DNA of 64,000 bases from CAIUGU01 sp963819685 (GTDB lineage Bacteria > Pseudomonadota > Gammaproteobacteria > Steroidobacterales > Steroidobacteraceae). This document shows, in pieces, positions 1 to 7,326 of the stretch. Each line of letters opens with the position of its first letter. Position 1 is the first letter of the stretch. Position numbers and translations under genes: made by a program. The DNA lies in contig CAWFXI010000010.1 of the NCBI GenBank assembly GCA_963819685.1, forward strand, positions 248,001 through 312,000. Direction: 5' to 3'. The notes beneath the pieces are model-generated. The model was not told the DNA's origin and did not search any database. It worked only from the letters and a program-made list of their open reading frames with translations.

Positions 1-541
1 CGAAAAAGGGCGTGCCGTCACTCGCCGAACCGCCGTCCAGCACGCGGGCAATGTTCGGATGATCAAGCGTCGCCAGCATCTGCCGCTCGGCGCGCAAGCG
101 GCCCGCTGTCAGTGAACCATACAGCCCCTCGTTGACGAGTTTGATCGCCACCCGCTGCTGATAAGTGGCATCGGCTCGCTCGGCCAGGTAAACCGCACCC
201 ATGCCGCCCAGCCCGATGCGGGACAGCAACCGATAGGGCCCGATCCGTTCGCCGGAACGATCCGGCGGTTCCATCGACTCACTGCCGTCCGGCTGCTCAG
301 TCTGATCGCCGATCGCTTCGCTGAAGTCACCCCCGGATTTGAACGGCACGGAGTCCCCACGCTCGAGAAGCCGTTCCATCACCGCGTCATACAGGAGGGA
401 GTCATCCCCACAGGACTGACGGACGAACACCACCCGATCGCGAGGCCCGAACTCGAGCGCCTGCTGCACGATCAAGCCAATGCGCTCCCTGACTCCGATG
501 GGCTCTCCGTGCGGCTGATCCGATGACGATGCAGTGCTCAT
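1..541 (-). CDS. Serine/threonine protein kinase, N-terminal part (cut by window edge)
   Basis: Reading the minus strand from an ATG at 541 gives an open frame that runs off the left edge (180 codons). Residues 1-100 form a variable helical lead-in ending in a proline/acid-rich linker, as in many bacterial PknB-type kinases. The kinase domain starts near residue 101 with the glycine-rich loop RIGLGGMGAVYLAE (about 108-121). The VAIK motif at 131-134 carries the ATP-binding lysine, followed by the start of the alpha-C helix. The catalytic loop and any C-terminal sensor domain lie outside the window. It is transcribed divergently from the small basic gene at 592, with about 50 bp between the starts. 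Substrate unknown. Confidence 0.9.
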   Translation of the reverse strand, partial: MSTASSSDQPHGEPIGVRERIGLIVQQALEFGPRDRVVFVRQSCGDDSLLYDAVMERLLERGDSVPFKSGGDFSEAIGDQTEQPDGSESMEPPDRSGERIGPYRLLSRIGLGGMGAVYLAERADATYQQRVAIKLVNEGLYGSLTAGRLRAERQMLATLDHPNIARVLDGGSASDGTPFF

Positions 542-591
542 GGTGTGGTGTTAAAGTGAAGGCGTCCGATCACAAGGGGAGCATAAGATAT

Positions 592-738
592 ATGGCATCA
601 CGCAAGAAGAAGCCCACACGCAAGGCTGTTAAATCCAAGCGCCCGGCGGCGAAAAAGAAGAAAGCAGCCAAGCGCAAAACTGCAAAGAAGAAATCGGTCC
701 GCACGACGCGCGCGTCAGTAGTCCGTCCGCCCCAGTAG
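592..738 (+). CDS. Small lysine/alanine-rich histone H1-like protein
   Basis: This 48-residue protein is about one third Lys and Arg, with repeats such as KKKK, AKRK and AKKKS typical of H1-like or AlgP-like DNA-binding tails. The ATG at 592 follows an AAGGGG ribosome-binding site. The longer frame opening at 523 has no such site and overlaps the divergent kinase start. A short perfect hairpin (TAGACC, loop TACG, GGTCTA, 736-751) overlaps the stop codon. By composition it should bind nucleic acid without sequence specificity. A fortuitous basic ORF cannot be excluded, but start, spacing and composition favour a gene. Confidence 0.6.
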   Translation: MASRKKKPTRKAVKSKRPAAKKKKAAKRKTAKKKSVRTTRASVVRPPQ

Positions 739-764
739 ACCTACGGGTCTAAGGGTATACGGTC

Positions 765-1220
765 ATGACCCGTTCCCCGAGTGGGTACGATATTACGGCA
801 CTCACGCCGGCGGAACGGGCGCGCTCTGCGGAAGGACTCAATCCGGAGGAACGCCGGGTCCTGCTGAACCAGGGCACCGAGCCGCCCTTCTGCGGCACGC
901 TACTGCATAACAAGGAAGCGGGCGTCTATGCCTGCCGACTGTGCGGGTTGCCACTGTTCCAGTCAGGAACCAAGTTCGAGTCCGGCACAGGTTGGCCGAG
1001 TTTCTTCGATCCCCTGGACGCGACGCATATCAGCGAAATCCGCGACATCAGCCACGGCATGGTCCGCGTCGAGATCAGGTGCAAACGCTGCGATGGCCAC
1101 CTTGGCCATGTGTTTGGCGACGGACCACCGCCGACACATAAGCGCTACTGCCTGAATTCCGTGTCGCTGGCGTTCTTCGCTGCCGGCGTTGAACCGCCCC
1201 AGCACACGCATAGCGACTGA
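765..1220 (+). CDS. msrB: Peptide-methionine (R)-S-oxide reductase
   Basis: MsrB reduces methionine-R-sulfoxide in proteins back to methionine. The 151-residue protein has the complete SelR fold signatures. The zinc site is two CxxC pairs (Cys57/Cys60 in CRLC, Cys106/Cys109 in CKRC). The substrate motif GTGWPSFF is near residues 74-81, GHLGHVFGDG follows the second pair, and the catalytic cysteine is in RYCLNS (Cys129). There is no signal peptide, so it is cytoplasmic. A second, resolving cysteine near residue 43 (PPFCGT) may recycle the enzyme. Length is normal for a single-domain MsrB. Confidence 0.96.
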   Translation: MTRSPSGYDITALTPAERARSAEGLNPEERRVLLNQGTEPPFCGTLLHNKEAGVYACRLCGLPLFQSGTKFESGTGWPSFFDPLDATHISEIRDISHGMVRVEIRCKRCDGHLGHVFGDGPPPTHKRYCLNSVSLAFFAAGVEPPQHTHSD

Positions 1221-1361
1221 CATTTCACTGCAGGTTCGCAGGTGCTGCACGGCACAAGACAACCTCCGGGACGGGTGTCTTTTGTGTCGTCAAGCCTTGT
1301 GCTATACCACCTTCCAACTCTCCTTCTGCGCCGCGCGCACTCCGAGCGGAGGGTCCCTGCA

Positions 1362-2024
1362 ATGGCAACCACCCGTGCATTGATCATGACCTTCACCGGC
1401 GTCGGCCTGTTGCAGACGTTGTCGTGCCTTGCTGGCGCTGCTGCCGCGCAGGATCCGGCGGATACCATGTCTCGCTCGATCCTGGGTGCGAATCCCTATC
1501 TCTCGGAGGGCGCTACTGCTCTGATGCTCGGCAACTATGAAAGAGGCGTGGAACTGACGCACCTGGGTCTTCAGGATGTGCTGACGACCGAAGATCGCAT
1601 CACGTCGCTTTCCAATCTTTGCGGCGGCTATGTCGGCCTGAAGGAATTCGATGTAGCGATCGTGTACTGCAATCGCTCCCTTGATCTCGATGCTAACAAC
1701 TGGCGAGCCTTGCAGAATCGGGCCGCAGCGTACTCGGGGCTCGGCAACGTCACCAAGGCATTGATCGATATTGAACGGGGACTCGAGTTGAACCCCGATA
1801 GCGAGGCACTGAAGATCACCCTTGCCATCGTTCGCGAGCAGGCCCGGCGCCTTGCCGCCCGGCCGGGCTCATCGGCAATCAGCACTGCCCTCCGCACCAC
1901 GCTGCCCGTTGATACCGACAAGACCGGACCAGATCAACACGCCGAAGTGAGCCGCGCCTTGAGTTCAATCGCGACGAATCGCCCCCTTCCTGATACACGC
2001 GAATCCTCGCACCGAAACCGTTAA
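1362..2024 (+). CDS. Secreted tetratricopeptide-repeat protein
   Basis: The ATG at 1362 was chosen because it follows GCGGAGGG and opens a clear signal peptide (hydrophobic stretch, then AGAAAAQ with an AxA cleavage site near residue 29). The frame upstream to 1242 is arginine-rich and unlikely. The mature protein carries about three TPR-like helical pairs between residues 48 and 165, including ALQNRAAAYSGLGN and ALIDIERGLELNPDS. A low-complexity Ser/Thr tail follows. It probably acts in the periplasm as a protein-protein interaction scaffold; partner unknown. It converges on tspO with an 11 bp gap. Confidence 0.82.
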   Translation: MATTRALIMTFTGVGLLQTLSCLAGAAAAQDPADTMSRSILGANPYLSEGATALMLGNYERGVELTHLGLQDVLTTEDRITSLSNLCGGYVGLKEFDVAIVYCNRSLDLDANNWRALQNRAAAYSGLGNVTKALIDIERGLELNPDSEALKITLAIVREQARRLAARPGSSAISTALRTTLPVDTDKTGPDQHAEVSRALSSIATNRPLPDTRESSHRNR

Positions 2025-2035
2025 CGTCGACCGAC

Positions 2036-2530
2036 TCACAGCAAGGCAGGGTTCAGTTGCCATGTCGAGAACGTGAGTGCGGAGGCAAACGTTACCCAGG
2101 CCAGGTAGGGCAGCAACAACACAGCCGCGAATGAATTGAGCCGCCAGAACGAAGCGACGGTGGCAACGATCAGGCCCCACAGAAGCAGGATTTCAGCGAA
2201 TGCGAGGGCGCCCTGGTGCCACACGAAAAACAGCCAGGTCCAGAGTGCGTTGGCAACCAGCTGAACGATGAAGAGCGCAAGCGCATTTCGACCCCCTTTG
2301 AATCCATGCGCTCGCCAGACCATCCAGGCGGAAATTCCCATGAGGAGATATAGAACCGACCAGACCGGACCAAACAGCCAGCCCGGCGGAGCCCACCCAG
2401 GCCGAGTGAGCTGGCCATAGAACGTGCCGGCGTCAGCGGAGGCCACTGCACCAGCAGCAGCGGCAGCAAAGGTCAGCAACAGCCAACCAATGAGGCCAAG
2501 GACCTGGCGTGAAATGGGAACGGGTGTCAT
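2036..2530 (-). CDS. tspO: TspO/MBR family protein
   Basis: This is a 164-residue integral membrane protein with five predicted transmembrane helices, the TspO/peripheral benzodiazepine receptor fold, which binds porphyrins and related tetrapyrroles. Family hallmarks are visible: the loop PGWAPPGWLFGPVW after helix 1, NALWTWLFF in helix 3, and the Trp-rich end WVTFASALTFSTWQLN. Length is typical. Its start overlaps the stop of the upstream acetyltransferase gene (ATGA, 2527-2530), so the two are translationally coupled. Confidence 0.94.
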   Translation of the reverse strand: MTPVPISRQVLGLIGWLLLTFAAAAAGAVASADAGTFYGQLTRPGWAPPGWLFGPVWSVLYLLMGISAWMVWRAHGFKGGRNALALFIVQLVANALWTWLFFVWHQGALAFAEILLLWGLIVATVASFWRLNSFAAVLLLPYLAWVTFASALTFSTWQLNPALL

Positions 2531-2982
2531 CGGGGCTCCAGCGTTACTACCTTGTTATACACGTGCTGCGTCTTGCTGCGGACGTACCCTAGCGACTCAT
2601 AGAACGGATGCGAAAGTTCGCGCGCCACGTTCGATCGAACCGTGAGCGAGGATAGCCCTCGCTTGCTTGTCCAACCCTCCGCGAGGTCGACAAGTTCGTG
2701 GCCCACCCCGCGGCGTCGAACGGTTGAGTCGACCACCAGGCCCATCAGCTCCGCTCGATCGCCTCCTTCAAGCGAAAATCGATGTTCGACATGCACCCAC
2801 CCCAACAAACGCCGGGCGTCCGCCGCAACAGCAATATAGTGACCTGGGTTCGACAGCAGGATAGCAAGTCTCCTGGCCATCTCTACCGATGACACGGGGT
2901 AGCCAAGTTCGCCTGCGAGCCGCGCCATCTCGCCTGCATCGGTGATCTCTGCGCGGCGGAACTCAGTGCTTGCGATGTCCAT
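2527..2982 (-). CDS. GNAT family N-acetyltransferase
   Basis: This is a 151-residue single-domain GNAT protein. The acetyl-CoA motif is clear: GLVVDSTVRRRGVGHELV (about 81-98), with the R-x-x-G-x-G/A pyrophosphate loop RRRGVG. The C-terminal FYESLGY motif, where Tyr is often the general acid, is near residues 127-133. The acceptor substrate cannot be told from sequence. It overlaps tspO by four bases and probably forms a two-gene unit with it. Confidence 0.92.
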   Translation of the reverse strand: MDIASTEFRRAEITDAGEMARLAGELGYPVSSVEMARRLAILLSNPGHYIAVAADARRLLGWVHVEHRFSLEGGDRAELMGLVVDSTVRRRGVGHELVDLAEGWTSKRGLSSLTVRSNVARELSHPFYESLGYVRSKTQHVYNKVVTLEPR

Positions 2983-3022
2983 ACGCTGCGTCCAGCTCCA
3001 GCTATTGGGCTGGCCGCCAACG

Positions 3023-3535
3023 CTACTTCAACGGAACCAGACTATCCGGATCAGCGCGGATGATCAGGTACGTGAGATCGCCTTCGACACTGCGCCACGA
3101 ATGCGGCACACCGCCGGGAATGATGACGACGTCACCCTTGGCAACGCGACGCACGATTCCGCCATCGATGCCTGGGCTGATGCTGTCGGTCCATCCCCCC
3201 ATATTTGATGGTCGCGTTGTTGCAGGTTGAGTCTGCGTTCCACCGGTGACGAGCATGCCGGCGCCTTCCAGCATGTAGTAGACCTCGGTGGCTTTCGTCT
3301 GATGTAACGCTGACGTGACAGGGACATCCTTGGGACGGAATACGCCAAACACGGACATCCGGTATCCGCCGACGTCGACAGACCGCATCGCACGATCGGT
3401 ATTGCGATCACGGGGTAACTCTTTGAGAAAGGCCTGAACCTCCGCGGCAGTAATATCTGTTGCGCCAGGAGGCGCCTGTGCCACAACTGACGATGCGGCA
3501 AGCAATCCAACAACGATGCCGATGATGGCTTTCAT
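3023..3535 (-). CDS. Secreted cupin-domain protein
   Basis: The 170-residue reading starts at an ATG (3535) preceded by AAGGGG. The first 20 residues are a signal peptide ending VVAQA. The rest is one cupin barrel: motif 1 around HQTKATEVYYMLEGAG and motif 2 around KGDVVIIPGGVPHSW, with histidines suited to a metal site. Such small periplasmic cupins are often annotated only as cupin 2; substrate unknown. The longer frame reaching 4123 is an artefact, because its upper part reads the DUF1801 gene out of frame. Confidence 0.88.
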   Translation of the reverse strand: MKAIIGIVVGLLAASSVVAQAPPGATDITAAEVQAFLKELPRDRNTDRAMRSVDVGGYRMSVFGVFRPKDVPVTSALHQTKATEVYYMLEGAGMLVTGGTQTQPATTRPSNMGGWTDSISPGIDGGIVRRVAKGDVVIIPGGVPHSWRSVEGDLTYLIIRADPDSLVPLK

Positions 3536-3666
3536 GTCTGATGATCCCCTTGTGAGCAACTGATTCTTGGTAATTATCCGGCTGCGTGGCCATCCAGGCA
3601 GCATACGCGCCGCGATAAGACGAATGGATGGTATGCCCACCGGGCAAAGGCAAGCAAACGAGTCGG

Positions 3667-4123
3667 CTACGACATCCAGCCCGGCAACGCAGCCGCCTGC
3701 TTTATCCACTTTGCCATCTGCGCCTCGTCGAGGTCGTCCTCGTGGATGTCGATCCAGCGCGCGTCCTTGCCCGTCCCTCCCGGCGGAACGGGTCGCAGCG
3801 ACGTGCCGCGGAAAAACGTCACCTTGATGTAGTGAGTGAACACGTGGAAACTCACGAACCAGCCTTGGCCGTCGATGCCGTAAAACGGCGAGTTCCACTT
3901 CACGGCCTTGCGAACTTTTGGCACGTTGCGCACGATGAGCGCGTCGAGGCGCTTCCCGACATCGCGCTTCCAGCCTGGTATCGCCGCGATGTAGGCCTTC
4001 ACTGGCGCGTCGCCGTCCGCCTTCGCGATTTGCGGGATTGCCGCCTGCAAGAAGTTTCGCCCGCTTGGCTTTCGTGCCTGCCTTCGGTGCGGACCTGGAA
4101 ACCGATACGGATTTTTTCTTCAT
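3667..4123 (-). pseudogene. DUF1801 (YdhG-like) protein with apparent frameshift near the N-terminus
   Basis: The frame from 4050 down to 3667 encodes a typical DUF1801 protein (AAIPGWKRDVGKRLDALI, KWNSPFYGIDGQGW, FFRGTSLRPVPPGG). It has only a TTG start and lacks the usual N-terminus. In a neighbouring frame, an ATG at 4123 opens a lysine-rich N-terminus (MKKKSVSVSRSAPKAGTKAK). This joins naturally to GRNFLQAAIPQIA if one base is added or lost around 4070-4112. The simplest reading is one gene of about 150 residues broken by a single indel. If the TTG start were used, the domain would be nearly complete. Function of the family is poorly defined. Confidence 0.75.
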
Positions 4124-4204
4124 GAAGCGGTAGCGCCCACGTTGGACCTTAAGTCGCGGTTCATCAGGGCCGTCGCCCCTGCAGCGAACGATAGGCTAAC
4201 GACA

Positions 4205-4612
4205 CTATTTGATCCCTTCAACATGACGCTGAAAGCGATTGAGAATGGCCTGCCAGCCTTCCCGCTGCTGCTCAATGGAATGGCTCTCTTCGCTGTCAAA
4301 TGAGACCTTGACCGTTACTCCGGCCTGGCCCTCATTGAACTCCACCCGGGCACTCCGATCGCCAAAAGAATATTCCAGCAAGCGGTTAGGCACTACATTG
4401 GTATAAGCGCCCTCGAAGTCAAAGCCAAAACTCCCATCCTTGGCCTCCATCCGGGATGAGAATTTTCCCCCGACCCGAAGATCCACGCTCGCCTTGGTCG
4501 TATGCCAGTCGTCCGACGCGGCGTTCCACTGAACGATATCTTCCGGACTTGTGTAGGCCTTCCAGACCAGAGCAATGGGAGCCCGAATTGTCGTTACTAC
4601 AGTTATTTTCAT
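4205..4612 (-). CDS. SRPBCC / AHSA1-like (YndB) protein
   Basis: This 135-residue protein has the START-like hydrophobic-cavity fold of the AHSA1/YndB group. Seen here are the N-terminal strand ITVVTTIRAPIALVWKAYT, the DWHTTKASVDLRVGGKF segment, the central FDFEGAYTNVVPNRLLEYSF and the C-terminal helix EGWQAILNRFQRHVE. The ATG at 4612 follows GGAGGG. It probably binds a small lipophilic ligand; which one is unknown. An attC-like site (4637-4705) lies directly upstream, so it may be a captured cassette gene. Confidence 0.9.
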   Translation of the reverse strand: MKITVVTTIRAPIALVWKAYTSPEDIVQWNAASDDWHTTKASVDLRVGGKFSSRMEAKDGSFGFDFEGAYTNVVPNRLLEYSFGDRSARVEFNEGQAGVTVKVSFDSEESHSIEQQREGWQAILNRFQRHVEGIK

Positions 4613-4636
4613 GATCCCTCCGAGATTTCCGCTGCA

Positions 4637-4705
4637 GCTAACGCTGGAGTTCAGCGCCCACGCCCGCGATGCTGCGTCGGGATCCGCTGAAACTGCTTGT
4701 TTGTC
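4637..4705 (-). other. attC-like integron recombination site
   Basis: Two outer half-sites (GCTAAC at 4637-4642 and GTTTGTC at 4699-4705) enclose inner arms GGAGTTCAGCG (4646-4656) and CGCTGAAACTGC (4685-4696). The inner arms are complementary except for one unpaired base, the extrahelical base typical of attC. The arms nearly match those of the site at 27043-27128. The outer cores are imperfect. It lies between the GFA and AHSA1 genes. Confidence 0.55.
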
Positions 4706-4714
4706 GTCACGCCC

Positions 4715-5140
4715 CTAGAAGCGACTTTGCGCATACTTTTTCGTAGCCGGCTGAAGAATATCCCACGGCTGTCCGCTCGCCGTCCAGGCATCCACGGTTG
4801 GCCGAAACCAGGCTGGGTCGTCGAGACTGCCGGCACGCAGGCCAACGAAGTCCACCCGCGCACTGCTCCAAGCAAACAGCGGCGACCCGCAGTTTCCGCA
4901 GAAAGCACGTGTCGCCGTGTTCCCGCTGGCAGCAACAACTTCATAGTACTTTGGCTCCTCTCCCGAGAGCTTGAAACCAGCCCGGGCGACCACGACCGTC
5001 GGTGAGTGTCCTGCACCTCCCGCACGCTGACAGTCGCGGCAGTGGCAGTTCACCATTCCTACAGGAGGACTCGTGCATTCATAGCGAACTGCGCCGCACG
5101 CGCATCCGCCGCCAAAGCGTGAAGGAGAAATAGCTTCCAT
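4715..5140 (-). CDS. GFA / CENP-V family zinc protein
   Basis: This 141-residue protein belongs to the glutathione-dependent formaldehyde-activating (GFA/CENP-V) fold. Zinc ligands are visible in order: GGGCACGAVRYEC near residues 9-21, CHCRDCQ near 32-38, and FCGNCGSPLF near 75-84. The ATG at 5140 was preferred over the TTG at 5155 because GGAGACAG precedes it at normal spacing. Most family members have no proven substrate, so formaldehyde chemistry should not be assumed. Confidence 0.9.
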   Translation of the reverse strand: MEAISPSRFGGGCACGAVRYECTSPPVGMVNCHCRDCQRAGGAGHSPTVVVARAGFKLSGEEPKYYEVVAASGNTATRAFCGNCGSPLFAWSSARVDFVGLRAGSLDDPAWFRPTVDAWTASGQPWDILQPATKKYAQSRF

Positions 5141-5468
5141 AGATTCTGTCTCCAATCCGGAGCGTATATACCATCCGTCGCGCTACGGATGGCTCTCAGT
5201 TCTGGTCACTGGCATTTGCTTGTACCAACTGTACAGACCATGCAGAACGGGTCAATGCCGGGAATCCATGTGGTTGCACGGATCCAGGTTCAACCCGGCC
5301 GTCCCGAGCGAAGGAGCGCTCCAGTTCCACGCTGAATATCTGCACAAACTCGCAAGATCTGCGCGCTATCGGCCGCCGGTCTTACATGACAGTCTGAAAT
5401 CATCCTGCCTATGCCAGCAATCAGGTTGTCGACCCCGGTTGCCCTGTTTCTGTATATACATTAACCTC
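5141..5468. other. Intergenic stretch with one hairpin and a weak candidate promoter
   Basis: No gene is supported here. A perfect 8 bp stem with a 6-base loop (CCATCCGT at 5171-5178, ACGGATGG at 5185-5192) is not followed by a T-run on either strand. An AT-rich TATATACA block at 5453-5460, just upstream of brnT, could be its -10 region or part of an autoregulatory operator. No well-spaced -35 box is convincing. Confidence 0.4.
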
Positions 5469-5738
5469 GTGACAATAAGCTACGATCCGCGCAAGAGACT
5501 GGAAACCCTTGCGGATCGGGGCCTCGATTTCAAGGACGCTGCCAAAGTCTTTGCGGGCACCACTCTGGAGTTTGAGGACACACGCCGGAACTACGGAGAG
5601 CCAAGGATCATCTGCTACGGATATCTTGCCGGACGCCTGGTGGTGATCGGTTACACCCCACGCGGTCATGACCGCCATATTTTCAGTATGAGAAAGGCGA
5701 ATGAAAGAGAGCAAGCGCGCATCAAGCCGTCCCGTTAA
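5469..5738 (+). CDS. brnT: BrnT family type II toxin (ribonuclease)
   Basis: The 89-residue protein starts at GTG 5469; the open frame further up to 5220 has no family similarity. It shows the BrnT fold: ISYDPRKRLETLADRGLDF at the start, VFAGTTLEFEDTRRNYGE in the middle, then GRLVVIGYTPRGHDRHIFSMRKANERE. BrnT toxins are RelE-like ribonucleases that arrest growth by cutting RNA. The C-terminal Arg/Lys-rich segment contains the usual RKAN(x)RE catalytic region. It overlaps brnA by 38 bp, toxin first, which is the normal BrnTA order. Confidence 0.92.
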   Translation: MTISYDPRKRLETLADRGLDFKDAAKVFAGTTLEFEDTRRNYGEPRIICYGYLAGRLVVIGYTPRGHDRHIFSMRKANEREQARIKPSR

Positions 5739-5988
5739 ATCCAACCTCGCAAGAGTCGATGCACACGTCATCCGGCCGCGGGAATACGAGGAGCTGCCGG
5801 AAGCGACCGATCAGCAATTGAGACGTGCGGTAGTCAACAAGGGCGGTCGCCCCGTGTCCGCCAATCCCCGCAAGCTGATTTCATTGCGCTTGCCAGCAGA
5901 CGTGATTGAACGCTGGAAGGCCACCGGACCCGGCTGGCAAACGCGGATGGCCGAACGATTGTCCCGGGTCACGCCACGGCGTGACTAG
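5701..5988 (+). CDS. brnA: BrnA family antitoxin
   Basis: The 95-residue antitoxin has a basic N-terminus that should wrap the toxin. Its C-terminal ribbon-helix-helix-like DNA-binding segment is GRPVSANPRKLISLRLPADV, continuing to WQTRMAERL near the end. It normally neutralises BrnT and represses the brnTA promoter. It overlaps brnT by 38 bp, so translation is coupled. Confidence 0.93.
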   Translation: MKESKRASSRPVKSNLARVDAHVIRPREYEELPEATDQQLRRAVVNKGGRPVSANPRKLISLRLPADVIERWKATGPGWQTRMAERLSRVTPRRD

Positions 5989-6043
5989 ATTGTGCTCGGC
6001 CGGTATACGCGCCCGGTGGCCCGAGATTGAGGGAACCTTTTAA

Positions 6044-6136
6044 ATGCACGTACACACCGCCAAGCAAGACGCGATAGACCCCATCAAGCGGCTACCCGAT
6101 GCCGTCACGTTCGATGAAATCGTCAATCGCCTTTAG
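6044..6136 (+). pseudogene. Truncated antitoxin relic related to the one at 8426
   Basis: A 30-codon frame (ATG 6044, TAG 6134) reads KQDAIDPIKRLPDAVTFDEI. It matches the first half of the intact antitoxin at 8426 (KQDAIEAIEQLPDNVAFDEI) at both DNA and protein level. It stops where the intact protein continues with HVLNKIRQG. It is most easily read as the remains of a second copy of that TA module. Confidence 0.75.
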
Positions 6137-6191
6137 GCGAACCATCGAACCCGGTACCGTTTGCTTGTACTTGCATATGGTAGACAAAGTG

Positions 6192-6422
6192 CTACGTTTC
6201 CACCTTGACCAGCTTCATGCGGCCAGACGCGCCGCTCTTGATGGAGACATCCGCCTTGCGGCATTTGAAATGCTCTGCGACCAAAGTGACGAGTTCCGCG
6301 TTGGCCTTGCCATCGACCGGAGGTGACTTCAGCTTCGCCACCCAAGTGCCGTCGGGCTCCTGCGTGAGGGACGCGACCCGCGAACCGGGCTTCGCCTTAA
6401 CTTTTAAAACTATCGCCGCCAT
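6192..6422 (-). CDS. DUF167 (YggU-like) family protein
   Basis: This 76-residue protein matches the whole DUF167 domain: VLKVKAKPGSRV at the start, VAKLKSPPVDGKANAELVTL in the middle, and KADVSIKSGASGRMKLVKVE at the end. Function is unknown. In many proteobacteria it sits near yggT/proC. Here it stands alone on the opposite strand, between two fragments of a TA module (6044-6136 and 6484-6531), so its position looks secondary. Confidence 0.9.
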   Translation of the reverse strand: MAAIVLKVKAKPGSRVASLTQEPDGTWVAKLKSPPVDGKANAELVTLVAEHFKCRKADVSIKSGASGRMKLVKVET

Positions 6423-6483
6423 GTCTGACTTTTCTGAGTATCCCCAACTCGATCACTGGACAATACACGGTACAGTCCATTCC

Positions 6484-6531
6484 CTCCGCGCCGATCTCAA
6501 CGACATTCACGATCGGATTGCGCGGATCTGA
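6484..6531 (+). pseudogene. RelE/ParE toxin fragment
   Basis: The end of an open frame reads RADLNDIHDRIARI and then stops. It matches residues 8-21 of the intact ParE-type toxin at 8605 (LTDLKAIHDRIAED), with about 80 percent identity over roughly 40 bases. It lies in the same order and strand relative to the antitoxin relic at 6044. This supports one ancestral antitoxin-toxin pair now broken into two pieces. Confidence 0.65.
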
Positions 6532-6614
6532 CGGTGCCGGTGCACGGGTCCGGGGATTTGACATACCGATTACTCAAAAGGTACAAAAACCCCCGAACAC
6601 GTGCACCGGCACCC
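6532..6614. repeat. Inverted-repeat element (about 83 bp, MITE/REP-like)
   Basis: The left arm 6532-6560 (GGTGCCGGTGCACGGGTCCG and on) is the near-complement of the right arm 6584-6614 (through GTGCACCGGCACC). Arms are about 29 bp with a few mismatches and a 23-base centre. It contains no gene and lies at the end of the toxin relic. The remaining bases to 6743 hold no recognisable feature apart from a lone TCTAAC (minus strand) at the next cassette boundary. Confidence 0.7.
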
Positions 6615-6743
6615 TTCGATCCTCCATCTCGGCACGGGACACTCAGCTCCCACTCAAGATGCCGGATATACGACTGCAAGCGATTCCCTGAAAGCCAACT
6701 ATCGATCAGTCTCTACTTGCGGGGGGAGTCCATATACGAATTG

Positions 6744-7241
6744 TTAGATGCCAGCTGCCGCAAACCTTTGAACCCATGATTCCTGTTGCTCGGTGTCGGG
6801 AACCTTGACGCGGCGCGCCCGGGAGATAGCCGGAAACGCGAGCGGATAGGGTATGCCGGCTCGGACAAGGATGCACGCGGCGGTAAGCCCCGCCCTGCCA
6901 ATTCCCGCGCGGCAATGGACACCGACCGCGGCGCCGCTACACAAGCGCTTCACGACTGGAGCCAGGAATGTGTCAAATGCCAAAACCGAAGTTGGAATGC
7001 CCCGGTCGGGAATTGGGAACGAGAGATACTCGATGCCGCGACTGGCGCAAAGGTTTGGCTCGGCGTCGATCTCAAGCTCGGCAATTTCGGCAGGCTCGAG
7101 CAGTGAGACGACTATGTTGAGCCCTTCTCGCTGCCATTGATCGATTTCGTCTTCGAGCCAGTCTCCCGCGCGAGGCCTGGGCATGATCGCGAGTGAAAGC
7201 CCGTCGAACTCGCGAATCGGGTAGAAGTCTCCAGCTGGCAT
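6744..7241 (-). CDS. Dual-specificity / tyrosine phosphatase-like protein
   Basis: The 165-residue protein carries the Cys-based phosphatase loop HCRAGIGRAG (109-118), with nucleophile Cys110 and phosphate-binding Arg116. A likely general acid, Asp79, lies in PIPDRGIP. It is a compact cyclin-phosphatase-like domain without membrane segments. Substrate unknown. The start codon lies inside a perfect integron-type core (GTTAGATGCC, minus strand), and the attC-like site 7243-7326 is directly upstream. Both suggest a captured cassette gene. Confidence 0.88.
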   Translation of the reverse strand: MPAGDFYPIREFDGLSLAIMPRPRAGDWLEDEIDQWQREGLNIVVSLLEPAEIAELEIDAEPNLCASRGIEYLSFPIPDRGIPTSVLAFDTFLAPVVKRLCSGAAVGVHCRAGIGRAGLTAACILVRAGIPYPLAFPAISRARRVKVPDTEQQESWVQRFAAAGI

Positions 7242-7242
7242 C

Positions 7243-7326
7243 TAACGTAGAGCTAACCGGCGCTGCGCGGCATTATCGCGCAGCGTCCAGCGACCGAAGG
7301 GAGCGAGGTTGAGCGTCATGTTAGGG
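7243..7326 (-). other. attC-like integron recombination site
   Basis: Between the phosphatase start and the stop codon of the next gene lies a palindromic site. Outer cores are CTAACG (from 7242) and GTTAGGG (7320-7326). Inner arms are AGCTAACC (7251-7258) and AGGTTGAGC (7306-7314), differing by one extra base. A perfect central stem CGCTGCGCG (7261-7269) pairs with CGCGCAGCG (7277-7285). On the minus strand the downstream core GTTAGAT fits the GTTRRRY consensus exactly. Confidence 0.65.

Noticed and set aside
736..751. Hairpin after the basic H1-like gene as a terminator
   Set aside because: The stem has only 6 bp and no T-run follows, so it is not a rho-independent terminator.
3023..4123. 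A single 366-codon open frame
   Set aside because: It joins the real cupin gene (3023-3535) to out-of-frame reading of the DUF1801 gene. The upper two thirds has the low-complexity, Arg-rich look of a shadow frame.
5171..5192. Perfect 8 bp hairpin as a terminator between the GFA and brnT genes
   Set aside because: No T-run on either strand and no transcript reading into it that needs ending there.
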